From Gordionus sp. m RMFG-2023 (taxonomy: Eukaryota > Nematomorpha > Gordioida > Chordodea > Parachordodidae), in assembly GCF_954871325.1 (NCBI RefSeq), contig NC_088775.1:56521561-56585560 (forward strand): DNA of 64,000 nucleotides, written 5' to 3'. Numbering within the stretch: the first letter of the stretch is position 1; the number at the start of each line of letters is the position of its first letter. A model generated the notes under the pieces. It had not been told where the DNA came from, searched no databases, and saw nothing but the letters and a program-made list of their open reading frames with translations. The translations under genes and the position numbers were made by a program. Shown piece by piece: positions 24,801 to 36,290 of this stretch.

Positions 24801-25110
24801 TATACTTTCTGATCGTTGCTCTAGACTTGGGGATGACAGTACCGAAATGTTATTATTATTAAAGTGCAATAATAAATAAATTATATATATATATATGTAA
24901 CAAATTATAGTCATGTTTTTATATCAATATTTTATTTGTGGAAATAAAGTTACGTAAAAAAAAAATATTTAAAAAAAAATCAAAGTGGTGTAAAAAGTAG
25001 CTGCTGCTACTCATTTGAAAACGATAGCGGTAGCGATAGCGCGACACTTTTTTTATAAAATAGCAGTAGCGATAGCGCGCTACTTTTAAAAGTAGCATTT
25101 AACAACACTG
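21828..25110 (+). mobile_element. full-length hAT transposon
   Basis: The ends are CAGTGTTGTTAAA at the left and its inverted match TTTAACAACACTG at the right. The flanks are CTAACTTA (21820-21827) and CTAACATA (25111-25118), an 8 bp duplication with one difference. About 120 bases inside each end are dense in GTAGCG/CGCTAC motifs, probable transposase-binding sites. Between them lies a multi-exon hAT transposase gene on the plus strand. Both ends and all main domains are present, but the gene has a few frame disruptions, so this copy is probably a recent casualty of an active family. Confidence 0.92.
22239..24879 (+). pseudogene. hAT transposase, seven exons, frame-disrupted
   Basis: The start is ATG at 22239. 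Exon 1 (22239-22433) encodes a BED zinc finger (RFRCKMC then KKHLK). Exon 2 begins near 22636 without a clear AG acceptor and runs to 23021; it carries TTADCWT with a catalytic Asp. Later introns follow GT-AG at 23022-23065, 23270-23317, 23443-23502, 23881-23935 and 24106-24437. Exon 3 opens with AYLGVTAHWID and includes MDNGSNF, the second catalytic Asp. Exon 5 has PSRHRCSCHNLNL and PNTTRWNS. Exon 7 (24438-24879) has IVHPSFKLNW and the dimerisation motif ALPSSASAERLFSMA with the catalytic Glu. Frame changes occur around 23158, 23218 and 23700, so full-length product is unlikely. The exon-intron joins restore the family consensus, which makes the splicing model convincing. Confidence 0.88.
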
Positions 25111-25765
25111 CTAACATACCAAGTTTCATTCATTTTTGAGATAGTCGGCCAAATCGCTGGTCGATTTGTTATGGAATTACCCATCTAGAGCATTTGTAAA
25201 ATTCTATTTATATCGTTTTTAGATTTTATGTATCTTATCTAGAACCATTTTATGGTATATCTGTATCTATATCAAGATCTAAAAGTATCATTTAACAACT
25301 CTGGTCATAATGCACCAAATATTGCCTTGGCCAAGTAAAATGAAAAATTTACAGTAAAAAATTAATAAATCTAAATATCAGTTATCAGATGAGCTTTACA
25401 TGAATATCTTTAAATATTATATAGGATTAGTGAAAATTTGTTGTCATAGACTTAAATAGAATTTATATCAAATTAAATAGTTGATAAATTAGATGATGGA
25501 TCATTTAGCACTCATTTCTCACATTTTTAACTCTCTGTGATGTCAATAAACTATAAATTTAACCCTAAGTGAGGCTAGGTTATAAAATTTAATCCACACA
25601 GGTCCAAAACTTTAAAAAATGGATGGGACAAAAATAACCTTTAAGGTTTTTTTAAAAAATCTGTCAGGTCTAAAAGCTTGGTGTATGTTTCTATAATTTG
25701 TAATCCCATGTTAGTAAAAAAATAATATATAAAAAATTATTATTTTAAAAAAAATTCTACATTAC

Positions 25766-26405
25766 TTATCAATTTTGACCCAAGATTTAATCAAACTGAA
25801 TCTTTGTTGACCTTTTGATTTGATTCCCAGATATGGAGATCTATGAAATTCCTGATTATCTCTTTCGTTTCCAATTCTTTCTTCACTAAATCCAATTATT
25901 TGTGCAGTTGTTCCTACTTGAGCCAATATATTTTTAAGATCTGAATGACCAAACATATTTACAGTATATTCTTGCCTATAATATTAAAATTTTTTAATTA
26001 AAATAAAATATAAGTGCAATAATTATTTAGAAATCAATATTGTATAAAAAAAATTTTAATTAAATTGAATAAATTATAATGTAAAAAATGACAAACAAAA
26101 TGAAATTTAATAATATACTTTATAGGTATAAAAGCAAAAACCCTATCTCCTTCAATACATGCTTTGATTTGGTTTATTAAGCTAGTTACTTTTAATCTCA
26201 ATGGTAATATTTGTTCAGGAAATAATATAATTCCTGGTATACAGACTAATGGAAGTGTTATTATAGCACCCTCTTCGTATAATGTACAACCTTGAGTTTC
26301 ATCTAAATCTCCCAATACCTAATAATATGTTACATTAAATAATTCCTAATTAAGAACCCTCTTAAAAACGTCATCATCTGCTTCCAGATCTGTAATTATA
26401 TCCAT
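25766..26405 (-). CDS. CRBN: cereblon-like protein, LON domain (partial gene)
   Basis: There are three minus-strand exons: 26405-26358 (MDIITDLEADDDVFKR), 26318-26119 and 25975-25766. Introns are 39 bp (26319-26357) and 143 bp (25976-26118), both GT-AG, and joining them keeps one frame. The product resembles the N-terminal half of cereblon, the substrate receptor of the CUL4-DDB1 ubiquitin ligase. VLGDLDETQGCTLYEEGA corresponds to its conserved region before the LON domain, IPGIILFPEQILPLRL to its PGQTLPLQL region, and VGTTAQIIGFSEER with GQQRFSLI to GTTAEIYAYREE and GRQRF. A stop follows at 25762-25764, overlapping a possible donor GTAATG at 25765. No CULT (thalidomide-binding) domain is visible downstream on this strand, where a hAT begins at 25110. 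It is either a truncated paralogue or a gene whose 3' exons lie beyond inserted elements. Confidence 0.75.
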
Positions 26406-26846
26406 TAAAAGAACCTTAATTTAATTAGAATTATGAAAAATTATTCGAACGCTAAGTTATAGGCATTTGTTATTATAAGGTATGACGATTATTACTCAAT
26501 TTTCATTGGTCGATTATAGTAATATATTTATTCAGATTTTTTTGAAGGTTCAATATCTTATTTCATTACAATTACATTTCACAAAGTAAAATTAAATATT
26601 TTCTTTCAGATGGCAGAAAGGTGTGGGTCTATATTTGCCAATTCTCGAGGTTTACATTAAGCAGTCACTGGTTTGTCCCTAATCAGAGCGTTATGACACA
26701 TTATTTGTTTGGATTTTTGTAACAAAATTTATTTAACTACTTACAAAATATTTTAGTTCTTTGAATTTTATATGCTACCATATATTATATTTATTATATA
26801 AATTAAATATTATTCAAAATGGTTGGTAAGAATTTATATAGGACTT
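26406..26846. other. upstream flank of the cereblon-like gene, nothing recognised
   Basis: This is the 5' side of the minus-strand gene. It presumably holds its promoter, but I see no motif that I can defend. Confidence 0.4.
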
Positions 26847-27544
26847 CAGACGCATAGCTAATGGGGATAGCCCCCCCCCGCCCCATCGCAAAGAGCTAAT
26901 AAACACCCCCCACCCCCCGTCAAAATATTGCTAATATTTGACTAATTTTCTAACATAATATATTTTAAAAATAAATTTATTAAAGTTTCCTTTCCTTCTG
27001 AGTATATTAACATTATTCAATAATATGAATAAAATAGAAAAATTTATAATTAAAGAGATAGCAATAAAACTGTAATTTATTTTATCATTATGATTAATTA
27101 TAGTTATATTTATTATGATTATTTTATCAAATTCAAAATTATTAGAGAGTCATAAATTAATAAGTATTTTTTATAATATTGTAATTATTTAATACTACTT
27201 CCGAATCTCGGCTAAATGGGTTAGCTCTGTTAAATATCCACTGAGATTTATTTACAACAACAAGCGAAATTCTTGATGAATTGGCCAATTTTTCAAGAAA
27301 ATTAAAAGTCACATTTTAATTATAGTATTTAGTAAATTTTTTGTATAATATTTTATTTGATAAGAAGTTAATAAAAAACTTGCTTTTTTAAATTATTTTC
27401 TAGAATTTGTTTTTAAAATTATTCTCTAGTCAATATTTAATAAATACTTTCAATAAAAAAATTATTCTACTTAGATAATAGGAGAATTTATGCTGAGGCT
27501 AAGGGTTAGCCCCCCCCCCATAGGAAATCCTGGATACGCCCCTG
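26847..27544. mobile_element. non-autonomous hAT-like element with poly-C/poly-G ends
   Basis: It starts CAGACGCATAGCTAATGGGG followed by a C9 run. Its inverted right end reads CAGGGGCGTATCCAGGATTT followed by a poly-G run. The interior is AT-rich and non-coding. Flanks TAGGACTT and AAGAGTTT are only weakly alike, so the 8 bp duplication is not secure. Confidence 0.55.
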
Positions 27545-29576
27545 AAGAGTTTTAAAGTATAACCATAAAATATATATATACATAATTAACATATTCTTAT
27601 TTAATCTCATTTTATATATAACTATAAAGAATTTCGTGATTTATTATACAACTCAGCTTATATCTCTATAATTAGAAACAACTTATAAATACATAGCATA
27701 AATATCGTATTTTTGATATATGCTTAGAAATTATATTAAATCCAAAATTAGTTTAGAAAAAGTATGCAATCAACCAAAATATGTTGAAGAATTGATCCAT
27801 ACAACAACATACTGAGGCAATATTGCTGAAAAAAAGGAAATGTTAAATTTTAAATGAGAAATTATAATATTTTGTCAAACAATAGATTAATAAATATTTT
27901 GCAATATATGAGACCAAATAAATTGCAAAATAAATATGGAAAAATTAATATTTAAATAAATATATAAATAAATTTTTATATAAAATTTTTGATTCCACAT
28001 AATCAAAACTATGTTCAGAAATATACTAATGGCACTATTTTACTTGGTGTAAAGTAATACCGTCACTAGGGGGGAGAGCGCAGGGGCTCAAGCCCCCTTA
28101 ACATTTTTAAGAGCCCCCTCTAAATCTTTAAAAAATTTCTACCACTAAAAAAATAAATTAGTTTGGATAAGGTTAGCTAAAAATAAAAAAAGATAATTTT
28201 GGATAATAGCTAAAAAAAATAAGTTTGAAAATTTTTTTTAGAAAAATTAGTTTTAAAAAATTTTTGATCCCCCTGAGATTGTAAATGCTAGCGAAGCCCC
28301 TGGTCTCAGGCCGGACGATAGGATACCTGGCATTGATACTTGTATAAAATATGGAAAGGCATATACAATACAACAATTATATTTTACTAAATATCATTTT
28401 TTAAATATATAATTATCTATCAATTTCCATTGCTAAATAGATATTAATAAAATCTAGTAATACAAAAAATTATGAGTTTAATATTTTCATTTTTGGATTG
28501 GATTAATTTTTTTTGAAAAATTTCAAGATTGATTTATATTTCTTTGATTTTTTGATCACTTAATAACAAGGCGGTAAAAATTTTAATAAAAAGTAATAAA
28601 GTGAATTTAGCTAACCCCATTTCTTAATCACTATATTTTATAGTTGAATAAAACGTTTAAAGTTAAAAGGAATAAATGTTGCGAGCTTTTCTAATAAGTA
28701 TCAAAAATCATGTAAAACTACCATAATAGATTAATTAAAATCCTGATACTACTTTATTTATTTCAATATCACCCGAGACAATGAAAGAATTTTAAACGTA
28801 AAAAATTTTTTAAAAAAAATTAAGTAAATAAAGTTAATAGATCTCATGAATCGAGATTGGTGATCCAATCCCCTTTGTATGATGGTAGTCTACTGGAACA
28901 AAGACAAGTACCTGATTCTTAAGCTGGATTACTTTATTTAAATTAAAAAATTACCTAATTTAGTGTTAACTTATATAATTAAAATTTTCTAATAACAAAA
29001 TGAATACTTTTAATATCCTTAAATAAAACTGAACATTTTATTTGGGTGGCAAATATTTAGAGATTAACTGGATTATAAATTTTGAAAATAACTTAGTTGG
29101 TTCGGGAGCCAGATCTTACAAAAATACTATCTTTTATAGGAATAAATATAATAAATTCAGCAATATTATTATTTTATTTTCTGGAGATGACTTACTGAAT
29201 AAATCCTGGCTATGCCACTTACTTCAAGGATTTAAAGTAAAAATGAAGTAAATTTTATTATTATTAACCAAAATCCATAATAAAAAATTTGATGGAATCT
29301 TGGTAATCCGTTTATTTTCTATTCTATTTTTCCGATGTCTTCACTATGTCCTCACCTCTGATCCTCACTACGTAATGTCTTAGCTAGGTCATGCCCACGG
29401 TATTTCATGTCTTCGTGACGTAGTTTTTGACATAATGAGAACATTTTTATTTTTATATAATCATCTGTCTTATTAAAAATATATTAATCATTTTTAAAAT
29501 GAATAGGGTTTGATCATTTTTATACGTAATTACATTAGCAAGATAATTATAAAATTCATCATACATCATGTTACAA
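27545..29576. other. AT-rich stretch without a gene, containing repeat B
   Basis: Nothing coding is recognised on either strand. It includes the repeat B patch at 28064-28310, listed separately. Confidence 0.5.
28064..28310. repeat. GC-rich dispersed repeat B, copy 2
   Basis: The left side reads CACTAGGGGGGAGAGCGCAG then GGGCTCAAGCCCCC; the right side reads CCCCCTGAGATTGTAAATGC then GCGAAGCCCCTGG. The right-hand motif matches 5260-5280, and the left-hand motif matches 44575-44620. Only this copy shows both sides clearly. Confidence 0.6.
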
Positions 29577-29860
29577 CTTTAATACAGGCGCGTAAGCAGT
29601 GGAAGGGGGGGGGGTAAGAGGCCAAATCCCCCCCCCCCACCCTAAAGCTAAAAAATGAAGATTCCGGATATATTTTCAAAAATATTATTGTTTATATAAT
29701 TTATATTTTTTAATATTTATCATCTCTTTCTTTTAAAATATATATTTAATTACATTTATTTATCATATTCATTTACTAAGTTATTTTATCAATTAATTTC
29801 GATTTAAGTTTTCCTTGGCATAATAATTATCTATTATATTCTAATTTCTAGTGACTTAAT

Positions 29861-30301
29861 TGTTGTAACTGTTGAAAAAAAGAAGAAATAAATTTAATAG
29901 AATACATCAAATGTCAGTTATTTTCTGACAGGGGAAATAAGTTTTCCTTGTTGGAAGAAGAGGATATAAGGATCACGGGGTGTGTTTTATTGTTCGGAAA
30001 AACCCGTAGTTGGAGATTGGGAGATATTGGATTAGATGTCAGCTGTGGACCTTTGGATGTCAGCTGTGGACCTTTGAGAAATGAAGAATTGGATAATTAT
30101 ATTATATTATATTTTTCTACATATTTTATGTTAGATTGTTGTGGTTTTATTGGAAATAAAGATAATTATGTTAAATATGGATCGTCGTTAATGGTCAATG
30201 GTATTTATTTAATATTATTAGAAAGAATTATTTTGGGTTGTTAAGTTATATAATTGAGAGTAAAGGGCATTTTTATTATATTTAAGGTAACTTGTAATAT
30301 T
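29861..30301 (+). repeat. left LTR (441 bp)
   Basis: It begins TGTTGTAACTGTTG and ends AACTTGTAATATT. It matches 32215-32634 with about five substitutions, and carries an extra tandem copy of a 21 bp segment containing GATGTCAGCTGTGGACC. The 98-residue open frame at 29948 lies inside the LTR and is not a gene. Confidence 0.85.
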
Positions 30302-32214
30302 GTTACCGTCGACAGGATCGGATCTATCTAGGGATTAATGTGAAATCACAACGCAAGTACTAAAAAAAAAGAAAATTATAGTGAGATTAAGGATTGAGTT
30401 TAAAAATTTCTATACTTTTATATTTAACTTTAAAAGGTGTAAGATGATAGAAAGTATGTAATGAGTATTAGGCAGAAATATGGAAATAAGATCAGGAATT
30501 TAAGACAGTAATATTTGGTATATTATCTTATGTCTAGATGTATATGGTACATCTAATTTTGATCATTATTTGGTATGCCTTAAAACTCATTGAATGGTGT
30601 TATAGGTATTCCGTCATAGGAAGCTGAAAGACCTCATGAACAGCAGGACAGAAAGGATTGTTAAATATTTAAATATGTGAAATTTATGAAAATATATATG
30701 GATATAGACTTTTGTAATAAAGTGTGTATTATTTAATTATGCATTTTGGGTTTGTAAAGGGATGAATATGTATGGGATAATTTATTATTAATTAATGTTA
30801 ATATATTGCATAGGTAACATATGATATATTTAACTATGAATTATTATTTATAATGTTAATATATTGTATAGGTAACATATGATATATTTAATTATGAATG
30901 AGAATTTGAAGGAATTGAAGTATGATGAAGTCAGAATAATATCTATAATGTTAGATGTGGATAGTTATTTTGATTTAGTGTCTGCATTTAGTGTATATAT
31001 AAATTGGATAGGAATTTATATGATACATTAGATGGTGTATAATATTTTTTTTTCTTCAAATTATGAAATCTTTATATTTAATATATATATTTTTTTTTAA
31101 ATTATAAATTTTTATAAGAAGTTTTATTTGCAATTATTATATTATTTGTGTGGTATGCAATGATGTGAAGGGAAAATATTTTTACAGATAAGGTCAGCCC
31201 GTGTTGAGGGGTATGCCTTGAGGTGAAAATATTGTTTAGTTTGCATACTGGGAAAGTTTTTTTTTTGTAAATTTATGCTGCATAATACATTTTTTTTTAT
31301 CTTTTTAATAATTTTATAACACATCACATTTTACTATTTAATTATGAACATATTTTTAAAGAAAAGACTCAAATTATTTTATATTGTGAAGGTATATTAA
31401 AAATTCTTTACATATATACCATATAGCCCATTATATTATCAATTTTTGTTACTTTGCATTCTACATTTTTGTGAATTTGTGCTAATTGTGATGACAGAGT
31501 TAGGTAGAAATGGTATATTTTTCTTAGGATACTGAGTAATTCCTAGATGGAAAATATTGTATTTTCTACATATTATATATTTGTTCCTTCATATATAATA
31601 TTAAATGTATTTATATACGTATGTATTGTAATTTTATTTATAATCTTTGTTCGGCCAAGTTTCGCAATTATTTTTAATACCTAAAGATGGATTTTTATAT
31701 TCATTTTAGGAAATATTTATAAAGATGTAGCTTTGTTTTTTTTCACATGATAGAAGGAAAATTACATGTGTTGAAATTGCATTTCACACATAGACAATGT
31801 TTTCACATTACATTATTATATGTAAAATCATTATTTCCTAATTGCCATGAATCATACCCTAATAATGTATATTATAACTAGTAGTTCCCAAATGTCTTAA
31901 AACGAATAAATTATTATGTTTTGCGGATATTACATTGTCCATATTAATGTTCCGCAGATACCCCAATGTACATGTCATTATTGATAATGTCTGTTTTGGC
32001 GATTTTATATTGAAATGTACTGGAGTTATTTTATTATAAATCATTATAAGGGAAGTTGATTCGATAAATTCCCTGAACATCTTCAAGGCGTCCCAATACA
32101 ATTATAATGGGCGAGTCGATACAATTCAAAGAGGTGATTCGATACAATTCAAAGGGGCGATTCGATACAACACCACCACAAAGAGAGGGACGCTGGGCTT
32201 GTGAAGGGTTAGCG

Positions 32215-32634
32215 TGTTGTAACTGTTGAAAAAAAGAATAAATAAATTTAATATAATACATCAAATGTCAGTTATTTTCTGACAGGGGAAATAAGTTTTC
32301 CTTGGGGGAAGAAGAGGAGATAAGGATCACGGGGTGTGTTTTATTGTTCGGAAAAACCCGTAGTTGGAGATTGGGAGATATTGGATTAGATGTCAGCTGT
32401 GGACCTTTGAGAAATGAAGAATTGGATAATTATATTATATTATATTTTTCTACATATTTTATGTTAGATTGTTGTGGTTTTATTGGAAATAAAGATAATT
32501 ATGTTAAATATGGATCGTCGTTAATGGTCAATGGTATTTATTTAATATTATTAGAAAGAATTATTTTGGGTTGTTAAGTTATATAATTGAGAGTAAAGGG
32601 CATTTTTATTATATTTAAGGTAACTTGTAATATT
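32215..32634 (+). repeat. right LTR (420 bp)
   Basis: It is the second copy of the repeat at 29861-30301, without the 21 bp duplication. It is followed not by the hAT sequence but by gag-like sequence, so it may serve as the 5' LTR of a second, truncated element. Confidence 0.85.
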
Positions 32635-33110
32635 CAAGGGGATAAGAAACAATTCGGTGATAGAATCATTTCGAATGGAAAAAGTTTTCCAAAAATTATT
32701 GCTGACATAGTTTGTAATCGGTGCGGTTACAAGGGTCATTATGCCAAACCTGTATTGTAAAGGAACAGAATTTTAGAATGGGTTTTCCATTGCAAAAATC
32801 TAGTGGAGAAAATTCCAATGTAAGGAAGATTTCAGGCCTAGATGTAAATAAAGTTGATTCGTTGAAATCGAATTTGGATGGGTCTCGTTTATGTTTTAAA
32901 TGTAAAGAGACGGGACATATAGCTATAAATTGTGATTTACACTGACTATATGATAGCAAATGTAATCATATAGCAGTTAGAATACAGGGAAATAAAAATT
33001 TTAAGAAAGTATATTATAATAATAAAAAGAGATGGGATTCTCATAATTTTAATGGTTTTAATGAAAATGTTTGTTATCATGAAGATAAGGTTAAAACGGG
33101 CTGACCTTTT
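32635..33110 (+). mobile_element. gag (nucleocapsid) remnant of an LTR element
   Basis: Two CCHC zinc-knuckle remnants are visible, one around 32712-32760 (CNRCGYKGH) and one around 32890-32940 (CFKCKETGHIAINC). The bases following the second knuckle, GACTATATGATAGC, recur after a knuckle at 53600, so the two fossils belong to related families. The piece is broken in several places. Confidence 0.7.
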
Positions 33111-33329
33111 ATCTGTCATTTTCAAATTCTGGTCAAATAATAATTATGAACATAAGAAATTTTTTTAAACATATTAATGATGATGAAAATCCTAGTCATC
33201 TTACAAAAAAGTACAAATAATTTTATAATATTTTATATTTAGACTAGAAGAAATACATTAAAACGGTATTAAAGATATCTATGATAAATATTTTATTTAA
33301 TAATAGATTTATATTCCACCCCTCAATTT

Positions 33330-34310
33330 TAAATATCCACAAACTTTATGTGCTAATAGAAATATAGAATTTCAAAACAGCTATTTTACTAGATGGTTAT
33401 GGTTAGCATACTCTATCTAAGACAATGGAGCTTATTGCAAGATATGTACCCTGTTTGGCCCAAGATATGCTGGTATAAATTTAGTTAATCTTAACAGTCT
33501 TAAGACTCCATTTAACAAGTACTAAGATGCTGGAAATCTTTGACAATCATCAAAAACAAATTGTCACAAACGCTGTGAACTGATGATTTCTTCAATTTAA
33601 TTCAAAATGAGGATATGACTTCCATTGCATCACATATTGACAAAAATAGGATTAGCAAAAGGATGTAAGATCAAACTAACTATTGAGACTATTCTATATT
33701 GTGGATTCCAGGGCCTAGGATTACTTTGCCATTTGGATTCAGGAAGCTTGACTTTCAATAATAATGACAATGTAGGTAATTTTAGTGGTCTTGTAAAATT
33801 TAAAGCATTCGGGGATTCTGCATTAATGGAATACTCCAAGCGATAAAATATTTAAACATTATTATTTCTGAAACTACTTGTGCAATAAGGAGAAAGAAAT
33901 TGCATAAAGCTTGTCCAACGAGATCGAGTCTTCGCCATCAAGCCCCTCTATTTGTAGCAAGGCAAGTTCATTGCCCAAGCATTAATATAGAGTCAGTAGA
34001 AGAGTATTATAAAATAAATGTCTTTACCCCTCTCTAGATACATTAACCTAAATAAATGAACGGTTTTTAATTTATCAGGCAGCACTTAGCAATTTGCATA
34101 TATTGCTTCCACAAAAGCCTTCCCAACCTTTGTCAGATGGTGATAGAATAAAATAGAATATTTAGTAGATTTCTATCATGAAGATGTTAAAGTATCTTAT
34201 GATGTCTTATTAGCTAATGCCAACTATGGTATAAAAGATTAACTATGGTTGATGGATGCTTCGTTGCATCATTTCAAACATCTTTTAGATTATTCCCAAT
34301 ATATTTCCAA
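33330..34310 (+). pseudogene. TTF-type hAT transposase relic (ZMYM1-like)
   Basis: Conserved blocks appear in family order. FTRWLWLAYS and GAYCKICTLFGPR (about 33380-33470) match the TTF zinc-finger region. HHILTKIGLAKG with ILYCGFQGLGLLCHLDSGSL (33625-33760) and GNFSGLVKFKAFGDSALMEY (33775-33835) match the GRQxLALRGHRDxGSL block that follows it. PSINIESVEEYYKINVFTPL (about 33980-34035) matches the later core. Several frame changes and stops separate the blocks, and the C-terminal dimerisation region is not visible. It is a decayed transposase of the enclosing 29585-34671 element. Confidence 0.75.
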
Positions 34311-34679
34311 CATTTAAATTTTTTATAATTCAAAAAATTTAAATTTCTATTTTAGGTTATTTATTTTATAGTGATTCATATGCTGGTTATATCCAATTAA
34401 TATTTTATAATTCACATTTATTTTATAGTTTTTCATATGCCGCCGGTTATATCTTAATATTATTTAATTCACATTTATTTTATTGTTTTTTATATGCCTT
34501 TATATATTTAATTTTTTATAATTCACATTAATTTAAAATTGTGTATTGGAAATAATTATCAGTCCAAATTAAATTTATGCTTTATATTTTTAAATAATAA
34601 TAATTTTATCTTAAAAAATTTAATTATCCCCCCCCCTCCTCTCCCACAGCAAATTCCTTTGTATTCGCCTGCTTTAATA

Positions 34680-35788
34680 TTATAAAATTAAAATAATAAA
34701 ATAAAATAAACAATTTTTAATTAATGTTGTTGCATTTAGTAAATCATTTTTTATATTATATGGTAATGATCTGGATCTTTTTTAAGGGGTAAATTTATGC
34801 CGGATGGCAAAATTTGCTGATTTAATTTCTTAGATTTACAAACAGATATTCCCAGTTCAAAAACTTTACATTTTTCATTTGTCTATAAATAATAAATAAT
34901 TTTAATAGATATATATGTATATGTAAATATTACTTCATCATTAACTCTAAGCTGCCTTAGTAAATCTGCATTCTGAATACATGGATAATGTTGAAATAGA
35001 ATTGTAATATTATACAGATTAATTGCTTTTATAACAACATTGACATAAAGTTTGAATTTCCATAGCTATTATTTTCTTTGTTGAGTTGAGTGAGCTATGG
35101 TAACGTTTCCATTTTTTTAAAAGATCAATCTAAATAAATTTATTATATTAATGCTCATATATTAAACTACTAGAATTAAGATTTGGGTATTACTCAGGGA
35201 AATTTGATGGGATCAACTTTCTTTCACAATTCTTTAAAAGATATTCATTGTGTAATATAGCTAAGACTATAGTAAAAAATTTTTAATTTTCTTTTCTTAT
35301 TTTCCTCCTTTTGCTTTTCCTTTTTCTTTTCCCATCCCCATTCCTTCACTTCTCCTTTTTCTTTCTATTTACCTTTCCACCTTTTTCCACTCCTTTCTCT
35401 CTTCCTTCCCTCCTATCTCAGCATTAATGTTTCAATTCATGGAATAGGTTTAATTGCAACTGAATCTGCCTTGCCTTTTTCTTTCAGGCACTGGCAATTT
35501 TCCGTTAGACCTGCCTTTTTATGACAATTATTAGATATCTGGACAAGTGTTGAACAAAGTTAGCATCCACATACCTTAACCTACTTTCCATATAGACAGT
35601 TATAGGTAGCTACCTCAAGTTTGTTCACACAATCCAAATAATATGAGAATGATAAAACGAACTACAAACAATGTGGTATATCGTCTTGTTAATCATGACA
35701 TGCGAATAAATGATTTCACTGTCTTTTCAACTACGATCTGATCTGACGGAAGGACATTAGATATTATTCTATTTTTTATTCTTTTTAA
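34680..35788. other. non-genic stretch with a polypyrimidine tract
   Basis: No gene is recognised. At 35281-35412 one strand is almost purely C and T (for example CTTTTCCTTTTTCTTTTCCC), an ~130 bp tract that could adopt triplex structure. Shorter AT-rich repeats (TTCACATTTATTTTAT) occur at 34400-34500. Confidence 0.55.
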
Positions 35789-36290
35789 GTTTGCCAATTG
35801 GTCTCCCGAACAATATTACATTCTATTTATGCTGATTATTTTGTAAAATTCGCTAAAAACGATACATCGTATTTTTATTATTTAAATAGGATTTTATATC
35901 TACTCCGATAAGATAATACATATTACGATATTTTTATTTTGAACAATATTTTATATATATCATCAATCAAAGATCGTACCTTTTTGAAGTTTGCCAATTA
36001 ATCAACCTGAAGAATATTCCCTTCTATTCTTGCTAATTATTTTATATAACTCCATAAAAAATGATATATTTATTACTTAAATAATATTTTAAATCTATTC
36101 TTATGGAACATACAATTTTCAAACTTGACAATTGGTATCCCCATAAAATATTCCTCTCTATTTTATTTTGTCAAATCACGAAAGAACGATAAAAGGATGC
36201 TATATTTAATATTTAAATTCTATATCTATTCTTATGATCCAACTTTTAGAAAGCTTGTTCAATTAGTTCCCCGAACAATATGTTAGTTAA
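35789..36290. repeat. tandem repeat, about four ~130 bp units
   Basis: Units begin at about 35791, 35991, 36124 and 36253 with TTGCCAATT- or TTGACAATT-like sequence followed by CCCGAACAATATT-like sequence. They continue with a CTATTTTTGCTGATTATTTT-like block and AAACGATA. The first unit holds about 70 extra bases. Divergence between units is high, so the array is old. Confidence 0.7.

Larger units (their letters stand above)
29861..32634 (+). mobile_element. LTR element with two near-identical LTRs and a non-coding interior
   Basis: A 441 bp and a 420 bp direct repeat bound a ~1.9 kb interior (30302-32214) that shows no gag or pol. It resembles a large non-autonomous LTR derivative. A purine-rich stretch (CAAAGAGAGGGACGC) lies just before the right LTR, in polypurine-tract position. 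LTR similarity of about 99% indicates a young insertion. The interior carries a tandem duplication at 30794-30898 and repeated GATTCGATACAA units at 32115-32170. It is not a complete element. Confidence 0.75.
29585..34671 (+). mobile_element. TTF-type hAT transposon, invaded by an LTR element
   Basis: The exact 8 bp duplication CTTTAATA lies at 29577-29584 and 34672-34679. The left end is CAGGCGCGTAAGCAG and the inverted right end is CAGGCGAATACAAAGG, each followed by a long poly-G or poly-C tract (29606-29640 and 34626-34640). A ZMYM1/TTF-type hAT transposase relic lies at 33330-34310. LTR retroelement sequence occupies about 29861-33110, so it inserted after the hAT did. Confidence 0.85.

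Noticed and set aside
20207-25304. A single larger hAT running from 20207 to 25304
   Set aside because: Both ends read CAGAGTTGTTAA-like, but the flanking 8-mers (CTTTTTAG and GTCATAAT) do not match, and a complete hAT with its own duplication lies inside.
26839-27552. 8 bp target duplication for the poly-C element
   Set aside because: TAGGACTT and AAGAGTTT agree at only about half of the positions, so it was not claimed.
29948-32577. Two near-identical ORFs (98 and 91 codons) at 29948-30244 and 32302-32577
   Set aside because: They lie inside the two LTR copies and are identical apart from the 21 bp duplication and a few LTR differences near their starts. No protein family is recognised, and nothing suggests coding selection.
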